Positions 34,548-44,055 of a stretch of 64,000 bases of DNA are shown in pieces (positions within the stretch are counted from its first letter, which is position 1; every line of letters begins with the position of its first letter). The DNA is from Eubacterium sp. (lineage in GTDB: Bacteria; Bacillota; Clostridia; Acetivibrionales; DSM-1351), in contig JAQSXC010000009.1 in NCBI GenBank assembly GCA_029266335.1, positions 1 through 64,000 of the forward strand, in the 5' to 3' direction. The translations under genes and the position numbers were made by a program. The notes beneath the pieces were generated by a model. That model ran no database searches. It was given only the letters and a program-made list of their open reading frames with translations, and was not told the DNA's origin.

Positions 34548-36422
34548 ATGCAGTCTAAATCGGTTAAAACACGTAAGATTAAATATAAGACAATGGTGTG
34601 TTTATATAAAAATATAAAAATCAATATAAGTAATCTGATTCAAAAAGTCAGGAAAATACCCATTATTCAACGTATTTTTCTTGGCTTTCTCATTATATCC
34701 ATTATACCTATAGCCCTAGTTGGAATGTATTCAAATTCCAATTATGAAAAATCCATAACCTCAAAACTTAATTCATATTCCGGACAACTTGTGCAGGAAA
34801 TTACGAAAAACGTTAAAAATGAGACAGACCAGTATGAGAAGTTAAGCGAGTCAATTATTATGAATGATGATGTACAGGATGGAATTATCAAGTTCGGCGG
34901 GATGAATGACGTAGAAAAAAACAATCTGATGGATAATCTGACAAATAAATTCAGCAGAGAGCTCTTTAATTATAAAAATGTAAAGAGCATTAGTATCAGA
35001 TTTCCTGACGGAAACACATTTTATGACCTGGGATATGAAATTTTTAATGAAAGTGATGTTAGAGATATAATAAAACGTACCGACAATGCTGTGGGAAATA
35101 CATACTGGACCAGTCTTAAATCCAACCTCGGAAACAGCTGTATAGTATTAAGCAGAGTTGTATACTCGAAATATAAATACATGCTGAAGCAGGGTTATCT
35201 CTTAATAGTAATTGACGAAAGAATATTTGCCCAGAATACTTATAAAAACATAGATCTTGGCAAAGGCAGCGATTTGTTTATAATGAAGAGCAATGGTGCG
35301 GTCATTTCCTCACAGTCCGACAATGTCAAAAAAGGAGCTGTGTTTTATGACGGTGAGCTGAAGGAGCAGATATATAATAATTACCTTAAGAACAACAGAA
35401 CCTTCAGATACAGCTCGGAGGAGGGGGATTTCCTTATTGCCGGAACATTTTTACCGTCTCTGGACTGGTATATAGTCGGGCGGGTACCATACAGCTTCAT
35501 AAGTTCCCAATCAAGTGAAGTAAGAAATAATGTGATTTTTGTAAGTATAATTGTAATAACTGCATCAGTATTACTTTCTCTTATAATCTATGCAAGTGTT
35601 TCTGTTCCGCTCAAATCTCTCCTGACCTCGGCCAAACGTATCCGGGATGGCAAACTGGAGGAGAAAATAGAAGATCAGTACAATGATGAAATAAGTGAAC
35701 TGTCCTTTAATATAAAAAGCATGGTTGAAAGGCTCAAAGCCCTCATAGTTGAGGTGGAACTTCAGCAGTCCAGAAAGAGGGAAGCAGAGCTTAAAATGCT
35801 TCAGGCCCAAATAAATCCGCATTTTTTGTTTAATACTTTAAATTCTCTTAAATGGTCTGCAATGCTAAGCGGCAATAAAACGCTGGAAGATGGACTGGGT
35901 GCTCTTTCAGGGCTTTTAAAAGATACAATACTAAATAAGGAAGAAATAATATCACTGGAAAAAGAAATAGAAAACCTCAACAATTATGCAACTATCCAGG
36001 CTATCAGGTATGCAAATTCCTTCAATATCAACTATGATATTGAAAAAGGGCTTGAAAAGGGCTTGATTATTAAATTCATTTTACAGCCAATTGTGGAGAA
36101 CTCAATTATTCACGGTATTGATGATGACGAAAGAACTGTAAATATAAATATTTCTGCCAGAAGTATGGAGGATTTGCTGCTGATAAAAATCGCTGATGAC
36201 GGAAAGGGTTTCAGCCCTGAAAGTGTTGATAACCGGACTAGTAAAAACAAACTTTCAGGAATTGGTATTGATAATGTAAATGAGAGAATCAGGCTGAATT
36301 TTGGAGAAGGATTTGGACTGACAACTAACAGCCGGAGGGGGGAAGGAACGGTAACCGATATAATTCTTCCCCTGTCCATATGGGAGGAAGAAGATATTGT
36401 ACAGTGTATTGATCGTAGATGA
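34548..36422 (+). CDS. YesM-type sensor histidine kinase
   Basis: Membrane sensor kinase of 624 residues: a transmembrane helix at about 45-65, an extracytoplasmic dCACHE-like sensor of about 250 residues, a second helix near 330-350, a HAMP domain, and the His_kinase domain with QAQINPHFLFNTLNSLKW. The ATPase domain shows ENSIIHGI, DDGKGF and GIGIDNVNERI. This LytS/YesM class pairs with AraC-type regulators to control sugar-uptake genes. The frame opens at 34494; AGGTG with five bases spacing supports the ATG at 34548. It overlaps the regulator gene by 26 bases and precedes an ABC importer. Confidence 0.93.
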   Translation: MQSKSVKTRKIKYKTMVCLYKNIKINISNLIQKVRKIPIIQRIFLGFLIISIIPIALVGMYSNSNYEKSITSKLNSYSGQLVQEITKNVKNETDQYEKLSESIIMNDDVQDGIIKFGGMNDVEKNNLMDNLTNKFSRELFNYKNVKSISIRFPDGNTFYDLGYEIFNESDVRDIIKRTDNAVGNTYWTSLKSNLGNSCIVLSRVVYSKYKYMLKQGYLLIVIDERIFAQNTYKNIDLGKGSDLFIMKSNGAVISSQSDNVKKGAVFYDGELKEQIYNNYLKNNRTFRYSSEEGDFLIAGTFLPSLDWYIVGRVPYSFISSQSSEVRNNVIFVSIIVITASVLLSLIIYASVSVPLKSLLTSAKRIRDGKLEEKIEDQYNDEISELSFNIKSMVERLKALIVEVELQQSRKREAELKMLQAQINPHFLFNTLNSLKWSAMLSGNKTLEDGLGALSGLLKDTILNKEEIISLEKEIENLNNYATIQAIRYANSFNINYDIEKGLEKGLIIKFILQPIVENSIIHGIDDDERTVNINISARSMEDLLLIKIADDGKGFSPESVDNRTSKNKLSGIGIDNVNERIRLNFGEGFGLTTNSRRGEGTVTDIILPLSIWEEEDIVQCIDRR

Positions 36423-37983
36423 TGAAAAAATAGTAAAGCTGGCCATAAAATCAATGATCAAATGGGGAGACAGCGGGTTTGAGCTGGCAGGAACCGCATC
36501 AGACGGCGTTAAGGCTCTTCAGCTTTGTGAGAAAAATAAACCTGACATAATAATAACAGATTTAAAAATGCCTCATATGGATGGTATTGAATTCATAAAG
36601 AGATTAAAGCAGATGAATTATGATGGAGAGATTCTGGTATTAAGTAATTATAATGATTTTGACCTGGTCAGAGAGGCTATGAAATACGGGGCATATGACT
36701 ATATACTAAAAGTGACTGTCAAATCCGATGATTTCATGAGAGTGCTGGATGAGATCAAGGACAAACTTGAGAAAAAAAGGGGTTATGAAAAGGTTGTACA
36801 GAGCAGCGAGAAAAATCTTGATTATCAGAGAAATGAATTTATTAAAACAATTCTGACAGGTGATGAAGAGGAGCTGCTCAAGAAGTCACAAGAAATTCCG
36901 CATAACCTGAAGCCTGATTTTAATGATTGCCTGCAAAGCTTTATTGTTACCAGTAAGGACCGTGAAGCAATAAAAAAGACAGGACAGGGGCTTGGTGAAA
37001 TAATAAGGAATATAGCAGGTAACATATTTTCGGTTTATAACTGGTATTCGGTAGTAGAATACGAAATGAATATGGTTTTCATTTTGATAAATTCCGGCAG
37101 GAACCCGGGGCTTATGTCTGCAAAAGATGCAGCTGACAGAATTATTGAACTTGCTAATATGTATTTCAATGTGAAAATCGGAATAGTATACCGGGACGCA
37201 TCCGGGAAAAATGCTTCTGTGGTTAATGAAATAATAAAATGCAGGAAAGCCTCAGAATTGCTGTTTTACGATAAATTTCATGAAAACAGCCTCTCAGGAA
37301 ATGTTGTCCCGGTCAATGATGAAAAGCAGGGCAGGGAACTGGCTTTATTGATTTCGGAAGAGATTTATTCAAATATGGTTATCGGTGAGACTCAAGAGGT
37401 TATTAAAAGTTTTGATAATATTTTAGATGTATGTGCTCAGAGTTTATTAAATCCGTACCGCCTTAAAAAGCTTATTAAAAAAATACTCCGTGATGTGGAG
37501 AAAAGACTGATCAATAACGGATATTGTTCGGAAGAAGTTTTCGATGAATATAATAATGATGAGGATGTAATTTTTTCTGCCCCTACAGAGTCAACACTGA
37601 GGACTGCTCTGAAAAGTATGGTGGAGATTGCTGCCGGCAGGATAATGAGTGTCAGTGAGAGGGCCTGCAGAAAAGAAGTCAGAGAAGCATTAAGATATAT
37701 TGATGAAAACATAACTCATAAGATAACGGTTCCTCAGATTGCAAAAAAGGTTAATTTGACAGATACCTATCTTTGTAAGGTTTTTAAAACAGATGTAGGC
37801 AAAAGTATTATTGATTATATAAATGAATTAAAGATGAAAAAGGCATACGAACTTCTTGTTTCAAAAGATTATCTCATCAAGGAGGCCGCTGCGGCTGTAG
37901 GGATTGATGACCAGTTTTATTTCAACAGGCTCTTTAAAAAATACTTCGGTGTAACACCCAAAGAAGTTAAACCCAAAATGTAG
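36397..37983 (+). CDS. YesN-type response regulator with AraC HTH
   Basis: Response regulator of 528 residues. The receiver domain (1-120) has the acidic pair DDE, phospho-acceptor Asp55 in IIITDLKMPHMDG, and a lysine in YILKVTVK. A long middle region follows and a C-terminal AraC-type double helix-turn-helix ends GIDDQFYFNRLFKKYFGVTPKEVK. The start is TTG at 36397, nine bases after GGAGG inside the kinase gene. It should activate the importer and glycosidase genes downstream when the kinase senses an oligosaccharide. A strong terminator follows. Confidence 0.93.
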   Translation: MYSVLIVDDEKIVKLAIKSMIKWGDSGFELAGTASDGVKALQLCEKNKPDIIITDLKMPHMDGIEFIKRLKQMNYDGEILVLSNYNDFDLVREAMKYGAYDYILKVTVKSDDFMRVLDEIKDKLEKKRGYEKVVQSSEKNLDYQRNEFIKTILTGDEEELLKKSQEIPHNLKPDFNDCLQSFIVTSKDREAIKKTGQGLGEIIRNIAGNIFSVYNWYSVVEYEMNMVFILINSGRNPGLMSAKDAADRIIELANMYFNVKIGIVYRDASGKNASVVNEIIKCRKASELLFYDKFHENSLSGNVVPVNDEKQGRELALLISEEIYSNMVIGETQEVIKSFDNILDVCAQSLLNPYRLKKLIKKILRDVEKRLINNGYCSEEVFDEYNNDEDVIFSAPTESTLRTALKSMVEIAAGRIMSVSERACRKEVREALRYIDENITHKITVPQIAKKVNLTDTYLCKVFKTDVGKSIIDYINELKMKKAYELLVSKDYLIKEAAAAVGIDDQFYFNRLFKKYFGVTPKEVKPKM

Positions 37984-37984
37984 T

Positions 37985-38038
37985 TAAAAAAACATATACT
38001 ATTTTGCAAAAAAGATAAAATAGTATATGTTTTTTTTC
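37985..38038 (+). terminator. Intrinsic terminator after response regulator
   Basis: Perfect stem of about 19 bp (AAAAAACATATACTATTTT and complement), 11-base loop, then eight T. The inner ACATATACT motif is shared with the terminator at 32869. Confidence 0.92.
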
Positions 38039-38127
38039 AATGGTTTGAAAGTTAGAAAATCAATACTGTCAGACACCCTTAATCAGGCCAGAATTGTATA
38101 TGCTATGCATAGAAATGTCAATGTAAC

Positions 38128-38199
38128 AAAACAGTTTCAGCTATTATCATATTAAATATAAAAAACCAAAAGACATGAGCAAATAATAGAAACTGTTTT
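38128..38199 (+). promoter_or_regulatory. Inverted repeat upstream of solute-binding protein gene
   Basis: AAAACAGTTTC at 38128-38138 and CTATTAT at 38141-38147 pair with ATAATAG at 38183-38189 and GAAACTGTTTT at 38189-38199. The stem is 17-18 bp with a two-base bulge and a 35-base loop. It may be a regulator binding site or a leader structure of the importer operon. Confidence 0.5.
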
Positions 38200-38278
38200 C
38201 TTGAAAGGCGCATTTGAGAACAGCTCCTTGAAAAATGAAAGGCTATTATTTATTCATTCTTAAAAAGGAGAGGTTTAA

Positions 38279-39721
38279 ATGAAAAGCATATTTAAGAAAA
38301 GTATGTCACTCCTGCTTGCACTGGGAATTACGGCATCTCTGGCGGCAGGATGCGGATCACAGCCGGCGGCCACAACAACTGCAGCCGGGTCAACAGCAGT
38401 GGGCAGCACGGCTGCAACAGATACTCAGGCGGCTGCAAGCAGTTCTGACGGCAAAAAAGAATTTGCCAACAAGGAACTTAATATTGCAGTATTCCAGGGG
38501 GCTTACGGAAGAGATTTCTGGGACGCGGCAGCTGCAAAATTCATGGAACAGTATCCGGGAACCAAGATAAATATTACTGCCAATGCAAAACTTGGTGAAA
38601 TGATTAAACCGAGTATAGTAGCCGGAAACCCTCCGGATTTCATTTATCTGAATGATGGCGACCCATCCGGTGTAACCAAAGGTTTGATAAAAGACAAGGC
38701 GATTTTGGACATAACAGATGTATTTGACAGCATTGCTCTTGACAAGGATTCAAAAATAAGAGATCTAATTCTTCCGGGCTTTCTTGAGACCTCTTACTGT
38801 ACACCATACGGAGACGGCAAGATATACCTTGCACCTTACAACTACGGTGTAATGGGATTATGGTATAACAAAGACTATTTTGACAAAAAAGGTTATTCCG
38901 CTCCGAAAACCTGGGACGAATTCTTTGCTTTGAATGATAAGGCAAAGACCGATGGAAGGTCATTATTTACATACCAGGGAATCTATCCGGGATATCTTGA
39001 GGAAGTACTCATACCGGCCTTCTATGCAGCCGGAGGTCAGCAGGCAGTTGATGACTTTACAAGCTACAAGGAAGGTTTCTGGAAGTCAGAAGCAGCTACA
39101 AAGACCATGGATATATTCTCAAAGATTGCAAATACCGACAATGCTCTCATGAAGGGAACTGTAGCACTCAACCATACTCAGGCTCAAACGGCATTTATGC
39201 AGGGGAAATCTATGTTCTGTGTAAATGGAAACTGGTTTGAAGGTGAAATGAAGGACGCTCCAAGAGAAGACGGTTTCCAGTTTGGTTTTGCAGGAGTACC
39301 GGACTTTAATGCTGGAGATCCCACAATCGCACTTGTTAGTGTAGAGCAAATGTATATTCCGGCAAAATCCAAAAATCCAGAACTTGCAAAAGAATTTATG
39401 AAGTTCATATATACTGATACTTCAGTGAAGTTGAACGGTGAAAAAGCCAAAGCAGTAATGGCTGTCAAGGGTGCAACCGACATGGTAAAAGACTATATTA
39501 CTCCATCCTCGTATAACTGTTTCAAAGCGGTTGAGCAGGGAATGAAGCCTGTTGTGGCAGCTTTGAAGCCTGTTGCAAACGGAAGCAAGATCAATATTTC
39601 CGATGAAATCTATAAACCTTTCTCAAGCATAATGAACAAGCAGATGACAGTTCAGGAATATGCCGACAAGCTGGAAAAAGTCTATGCAAAAGTCAGGGAT
39701 GAACTGGCAAAAGCTCAGTAA
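38279..39721 (+). CDS. Carbohydrate ABC transporter solute-binding lipoprotein
   Basis: Extracellular lipoprotein that captures the sugar and delivers it to the two permeases downstream. A signal peptide ends in the lipobox LAAGC, followed by a flexible Thr/Ala/Ser linker of about 35 residues, then a family 1 (CUT1, MalE/UgpB-like) binding domain. GAGAGG precedes the ATG. There is no ATPase gene in the operon, so a shared MsmK-type ATPase elsewhere is expected. Downstream glycosidases suggest a Gal-beta-1,3-HexNAc-containing oligosaccharide as ligand. Two stable hairpins follow the gene and may raise its mRNA level over the permeases. Confidence 0.92.
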   Translation: MKSIFKKSMSLLLALGITASLAAGCGSQPAATTTAAGSTAVGSTAATDTQAAASSSDGKKEFANKELNIAVFQGAYGRDFWDAAAAKFMEQYPGTKINITANAKLGEMIKPSIVAGNPPDFIYLNDGDPSGVTKGLIKDKAILDITDVFDSIALDKDSKIRDLILPGFLETSYCTPYGDGKIYLAPYNYGVMGLWYNKDYFDKKGYSAPKTWDEFFALNDKAKTDGRSLFTYQGIYPGYLEEVLIPAFYAAGGQQAVDDFTSYKEGFWKSEAATKTMDIFSKIANTDNALMKGTVALNHTQAQTAFMQGKSMFCVNGNWFEGEMKDAPREDGFQFGFAGVPDFNAGDPTIALVSVEQMYIPAKSKNPELAKEFMKFIYTDTSVKLNGEKAKAVMAVKGATDMVKDYITPSSYNCFKAVEQGMKPVVAALKPVANGSKINISDEIYKPFSSIMNKQMTVQEYADKLEKVYAKVRDELAKAQ

Positions 39722-39742
39722 GAAAATAGATGCTCCAATAAG

Positions 39743-39778
39743 TTATAACCGGAGAGGAAATGTCTTCTCCGGTTATAA
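39743..39778 (+). other. Perfect 13-bp stem-loop after binding-protein gene
   Basis: TTATAACCGGAGA pairs perfectly with TCTCCGGTTATAA around a 10-base loop. No T run follows, so it more likely blocks 3' exonucleases or causes partial termination, giving more binding protein than permease. Confidence 0.75.
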
Positions 39779-39812
39779 TGAGGCATTAGTTTTTCAAGAT
39801 GGCTTTTGGGAC

Positions 39813-39841
39813 ACCTTAGCCTCGTTGAAATGCGCTAAGGT
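39813..39841 (+). other. Second stem-loop between binding protein and permease
   Basis: ACCTTAGC and GCTAAGGT form an 8-bp perfect stem with a 13-base loop, 34 bases after the first hairpin. A second partial terminator or processing site is likely. Confidence 0.6.
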
Positions 39842-39913
39842 TAGAAATTTTTATATAGCCGGAAAATTTTCTTGAATCTTTGCGTTATATATTAAAATAG
39901 GGTGTGAACATTA

Positions 39914-40801
39914 ATGAATAAGAATATTAAAAGAAATCTATTTCTTGCAGCATGTATCCTTCCTTCCCTGATTCTTTTTGCAATATTCATCATATATCCA
40001 ACCGTAAGAGTTTTTATCAGCTCTCTATATGAGGACAGTGGGCTGGGAAACGCCTCGAGATTTATCGGGTTCGATAACTTTAAAGCAATGTTTCAGGATG
40101 AAGTTTTCTACATAGCACTGAAAAATACCGGTTTCCTGATGATAGTATCCGGAATTCCCACTATACTTTTTGCTTTGTTTTTTGCAGGTATGCTGACCTC
40201 GGGAAAAATAAGAGAGAGTAATTTCTACAGAATTGTTTTTTTCTTCCCCAGCATACTATCCTTTGTTGTAATTGCCATTCTATGGTCGTTTATATACCAT
40301 CCTACCATGGGTGTTATAAATCCTGTTCTGCAGCTTCTGGGAAAGGGAGATCTTGACCTGGCCGTTTTGGGAAACAAAAACACTGTCATGTGGGGCATAG
40401 CAGTTACAATGATATGGCAGGCGGCAGGGTATTATATGGTAATGTACATAGCCGGAATTGACGGTATATCAAAAGAACTGTATGAAGCAGCTGAAATTGA
40501 CGGTGCAACAGGCATACAAAGTTTCTGGTCAATTACCATACCTCTCTTATGGGATATCATAAAGACCACAATAATATTTGCCATAAACGGAGTTATTACC
40601 AACAGCTTTACCATTGTCAGAGTAATGACGGACGGGGGACCTGACAGAGATTCCGAAGTACTTCTGACCTTTATGTATAAACATGCAATGAACGCCAGCT
40701 TCGGATATGCTATGGCTATAGCAGTATTCGTATTCACAGTCTCTATCATTTTATCTGTAATAAGCAACAGGGTAACGGGTAGAGAAGCCACAGAATATTA
40801 A
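39914..40801 (+). CDS. Sugar ABC transporter permease (MalF/UgpA-like)
   Basis: First membrane subunit of the CUT1-type importer; 295 residues with six transmembrane helices. The cytoplasmic EAA loop that contacts the ATPase reads YEAAEIDGATGIQSFWSITIP. A modest GGTGTG lies before the ATG. Separated from the binding protein by 191 bases with two stem-loops and from the second permease by a coupled leader ORF. Confidence 0.93.
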   Translation: MNKNIKRNLFLAACILPSLILFAIFIIYPTVRVFISSLYEDSGLGNASRFIGFDNFKAMFQDEVFYIALKNTGFLMIVSGIPTILFALFFAGMLTSGKIRESNFYRIVFFFPSILSFVVIAILWSFIYHPTMGVINPVLQLLGKGDLDLAVLGNKNTVMWGIAVTMIWQAAGYYMVMYIAGIDGISKELYEAAEIDGATGIQSFWSITIPLLWDIIKTTIIFAINGVITNSFTIVRVMTDGGPDRDSEVLLTFMYKHAMNASFGYAMAIAVFVFTVSIILSVISNRVTGREATEY

Positions 40802-40852
40802 TCGAGGTGAAAGGTTGATAAATTTTCAATAATAAATAAAGGAGGTACCGAG

Positions 40853-40903
40853 CCCATGCTATTTCTATCATTGCATTTCGTGCAAAATGCTGGGCATGGG
40901 GGA
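40853..40903 (+). promoter_or_regulatory. Stem-loop masking the permease ribosome site
   Basis: CCCATGC at 40853-40859 pairs with GCATGGG at 40894-40900, with an inner TTGCA/TGCAA hairpin. The left arm holds the start codon of an 18-codon ORF and the right arm holds the GGGGGA ribosome site of the second permease. Confidence 0.6.
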
Positions 40904-40912
40904 TATTTATGA
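40856..40912 (+). CDS. Leader peptide ORF coupled to second permease
   Basis: ATG at 40856 is preceded by an excellent AAAGGAGG (40838-40845). The 18-codon frame reads MLFLSLHFVQNAGHGGYL and its TGA overlaps the permease ATG as ATGA. It spans the stem-loop that hides the permease ribosome site, so ribosomes translating it would open the stem. It is too short for a stable protein; a role in translational coupling or attenuation is the likely explanation. Confidence 0.6.
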   Translation: MLFLSLHFVQNAGHGGYL

Positions 40913-41757
40913 AAAATAGCAGGAGTTTATATAATAAAATCATTGGAGCTGTATTCAGAATTGTTTTGCTGGTGAACACAATAATGGTAATTTATCCTTT
41001 GTTATGGACTGTTCTGACGTCCTTTAAGACCAATACGGAAATTATGGATAATCCGTGGCTGCTGCCAAAGGGTATCAACCTGGAAAATTATATTACGGCA
41101 TTTACAAAAGCAAACATAGGCGGATATTCCGTCAACTCCATTTTGGTTACTGTAGGTTCTATTTTTCTGCTGGTTGTAATGGCGGTGTCTTCCTCCTATG
41201 CACTGGCACGATATGAGTTTCCTTTCAGAAAGTTTATTAAGAACATATATATGGGCGGTATCTTCATACAAATTACATTCATAATAATTCCGCTCTTTCT
41301 ATTAATGACGAAGCTCCACATGAATGATAACCGTTTCTGGCTTTCACTGGTATATGCAGTATCGCAGCTCCCGTTTTCTGTTTATCTGCTTATAAGCTTC
41401 ATGAAGGGAATCCCAAAAGATTATGAAAATTCAGCCATGATAGACGGATGTGGTTATGCCGGGGCATTTATCAGAATTATTGTCCCCCTTGTGAAACCAG
41501 GAATTATCACAGTGGTTATATTCAGTTTCTTTGCATTCTGGAATGAGTTTCCGCTGGCAATGACACTTATTTCTTCAGACAGTAAAAAAACACTGCCTAT
41601 TGGCCTGGCAAATCTGATGGAGGTACAGCGTTATGCCACAGATTGGGGAGCATTGTTTGCAGGGCTGGTAATAGTGCTGGTGCCTACAATCATAGTGTAT
41701 ATGCTGACGCAGGATAAGCTGACAAAAGGTATGCAATTGGGCGGTTTAAAAGGCTGA
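40909..41757 (+). CDS. Sugar ABC transporter permease (MalG/UgpE-like)
   Basis: Second membrane subunit of the importer; 282 residues, six helices, with the EAA loop YENSAMIDGCGYAGAFIRIIVP. Start ATG at 40909 overlaps the stop of an 18-codon leader ORF, with GGGGGA six bases upstream. Its stop lies about 140 bases before the GH112 gene, which has its own hairpin-SD cassette. Confidence 0.93.
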   Translation: MKNSRSLYNKIIGAVFRIVLLVNTIMVIYPLLWTVLTSFKTNTEIMDNPWLLPKGINLENYITAFTKANIGGYSVNSILVTVGSIFLLVVMAVSSSYALARYEFPFRKFIKNIYMGGIFIQITFIIIPLFLLMTKLHMNDNRFWLSLVYAVSQLPFSVYLLISFMKGIPKDYENSAMIDGCGYAGAFIRIIVPLVKPGIITVVIFSFFAFWNEFPLAMTLISSDSKKTLPIGLANLMEVQRYATDWGALFAGLVIVLVPTIIVYMLTQDKLTKGMQLGGLKG

Positions 41758-41844
41758 TATGAAAACTTAAATAATGGTATTTATTACTTGGAAAATTATT
41801 AAATAACATATAAACAGATGGATGAGGAGTAAATAATCATTAAT

Positions 41845-41895
41845 TTTGAGGCCGCAATGCGGCTCAAAGCCATAACCTGGCTCATGGAGGTAAAA
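41845..41895 (+). repeat. Hairpin-SD cassette copy 3 (before GH112), double hairpin
   Basis: The usual stem GCCGC-AAT-GCGGC is followed by an extra hairpin AGCCA-taacc-TGGCT before CATGGAGG and the start codon. The extra stem is not present in the other copies. Confidence 0.78.
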
Positions 41896-44055
41896 ATGAC
41901 TAAAAATCCCGGAAGGGTTACACTTCCCGCAGAAAAGGGAATGGAAGAGGAAATTCTCAGAATAGCTGAAAAATGGGGCGTAGATGCGGTGCGCGACAGT
42001 GACGGTACAAAACTTTCAGACGAAATCCTAAACATGGGTTTTGATATATACTCGACCTTATGTCTTATAAGAGAAGACAATGCTTGGACCAAAGCAAACA
42101 GGGACTGCCTGCAGCAGACATATTTGCTGTCGGAACCGGTTATTGCTGCCGGGAACACAATTAAAGTGGATTTAATGAAAGGGTACTTTTCGGAACAATT
42201 TCAGATAGACAGTGTACATGATCCAAAGATCTGGTGGGAGGTTATCGACCGTACAACGGGAGATATTGTTCCTGCAGCTCAATGGGCTTTTGAAAAGGAT
42301 GCGGGCATTGTTACTATAAATAACGCATTGCCATGGCACAAATATACCGTAAGTTTTCTGGCCTGCCAGATATGGGAGCCTGTTTCCATGTACAACCATA
42401 TAACCAATCAATGGAAGGAAGAACACAGGCTGCCCGTTGATCCAAGGCATCCAAAGGCCAGGAAACATTTGCTGGAGGTGCTGGAAAAATGGCTTGAAGA
42501 GCACCCGGGAACCGATATTGTGAGGTTTACGACCTTTTTCTATAATTTTGATCTCATTTATAATGAGAACGGAAGAGAACGTCAGGTTGACTGGTTTGGC
42601 TATTTAAGCTGTGTGAGCCCTTCGGCCCTGCAGAATTTTAAAAAAGAATATGGTTACCGGCTCAGACCGGAGGATTTTATAGACAATGGTTATTACAATA
42701 CGCCGTTTAAGGTTCCATCAGGCAATTATCTGGACTGGATGGATTTTAACCAGAAATTTATTGCCGGCTTTGCAAAGGAATGCGTTGATATGGTTCACAA
42801 AGCAGGTAAAAAGGCAATTATGTTTTTGGGTGACCATTGGGCAGGAACTGAGCCCTATGGGAAATATTTCGGTGAAATAGGTCTGGATGCCGTAGTTGGA
42901 GCGGCCGGTGATGGCGTAACCACAAGAATGATTTCAGATATACCTGTAAAAGCAACAGAAGCAAGATTTTACCCATATTTCTTTCCTGATATTTTTTATA
43001 AGGGAGGCAATCCGGTAAAGGAATCAATGGAAGTCTGGAGGAAATCCAGAAGGGCGTTGCTGAGAAAACCAACCGATAGAATGGGCTATGGGGGGTATCT
43101 GAGTCTGGCGGCTGCATTCCCTGATTTTGTAGAACATATAGGTCAGGTATGTGACGAGTTCAGAAGGATTCATCAAATGGCAAGGGGAACAAAACCATTG
43201 AGTGCTCCTTTCAAGGTTGCGGTTCTTAATGCATGGGGACATATCAGGACCTGGATGACTCATCAGGTAGCCCATTCACTGTGGAATCAAAGGTGTTATT
43301 CCTACCTTGGAATCATGGAGGCACTGGCAGGCCTGCCTTTTGATCTGGAATTCATCAGCTTCGAGGATATAAGACAAAACGGAATTTCTGAAGATACAGG
43401 AGTAATAATCAATGCCGGTGATGCCGGAACATCGTGGAGCGGTGCAGAATACTGGAAGGATGAAGAAATTGTAACAGCCATCAGAAGCTGGGTATATAAC
43501 GGAGGAGGCTTTATAGGTGTCGGCGAACCTTCTGCTTATGAATATAACGGTTCCTTTTTTCAATTAAGCGATGTTTTGGGTGTTCAGAAGGAAACAGGGT
43601 ATTCGGTAAGTCATAATAAACCTAGTATATCTGTTGCAGAAAAGCATTTTATAACTGCCGATATAAAAAATCCCATAGATTTTGGTGAAGGGATGAACTG
43701 TATATATAAGTGTTCCGATTCGGTGGAGGTTCTTGCGCTTAACAACCTGAGCTGCTCTCTGACAGTAAATGGTTACGGGAATGGCCGTTCTGTATATATT
43801 GCGGGTCTACCCTTTAATATGGAGAACACCAGACTTTTATCAAGGGCTATCTACTGGACGGCGCATAAGGAAGCTGAAATGCAGAATTGGTACAGTGACA
43901 ATCCTGAAGTGGAATGTGCAGTTTATCCTGAGACCGGCTGTTTTGTTGCAGTGAATAACAGCGGCCAAAATCAATTGTCAAGTATATTAAAGCCGTCAGG
44001 TGACAGAATAGCAGTCCAACTGGAGCCGATGGGCTACAAATGGTTTGAAATTTAG
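41896..44055 (+). CDS. GH112 beta-galactosyl phosphorylase (lacto-N-biose/galacto-N-biose type)
   Basis: Cytoplasmic inverting phosphorylase of 719 residues, the usual family length, which splits Gal-beta-1,3-HexNAc (or Gal-beta-1,4-rhamnose in one branch) with phosphate to give galactose-1-phosphate. The catalytic acid is Asp313 in FLGDHWAGTEP, the position known in the Bifidobacterium enzyme. N-terminal GRVTLPAEKG is typical. Start ATG at 41896 follows the cassette GGAGG; the longer frame starts inside the hairpin. It works with the importer upstream and the fucosidase downstream. Substrate choice between GNB/LNB and galactosyl-rhamnose cannot be settled by eye. Confidence 0.9.
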   Translation: MTKNPGRVTLPAEKGMEEEILRIAEKWGVDAVRDSDGTKLSDEILNMGFDIYSTLCLIREDNAWTKANRDCLQQTYLLSEPVIAAGNTIKVDLMKGYFSEQFQIDSVHDPKIWWEVIDRTTGDIVPAAQWAFEKDAGIVTINNALPWHKYTVSFLACQIWEPVSMYNHITNQWKEEHRLPVDPRHPKARKHLLEVLEKWLEEHPGTDIVRFTTFFYNFDLIYNENGRERQVDWFGYLSCVSPSALQNFKKEYGYRLRPEDFIDNGYYNTPFKVPSGNYLDWMDFNQKFIAGFAKECVDMVHKAGKKAIMFLGDHWAGTEPYGKYFGEIGLDAVVGAAGDGVTTRMISDIPVKATEARFYPYFFPDIFYKGGNPVKESMEVWRKSRRALLRKPTDRMGYGGYLSLAAAFPDFVEHIGQVCDEFRRIHQMARGTKPLSAPFKVAVLNAWGHIRTWMTHQVAHSLWNQRCYSYLGIMEALAGLPFDLEFISFEDIRQNGISEDTGVIINAGDAGTSWSGAEYWKDEEIVTAIRSWVYNGGGFIGVGEPSAYEYNGSFFQLSDVLGVQKETGYSVSHNKPSISVAEKHFITADIKNPIDFGEGMNCIYKCSDSVEVLALNNLSCSLTVNGYGNGRSVYIAGLPFNMENTRLLSRAIYWTAHKEAEMQNWYSDNPEVECAVYPETGCFVAVNNSGQNQLSSILKPSGDRIAVQLEPMGYKWFEI

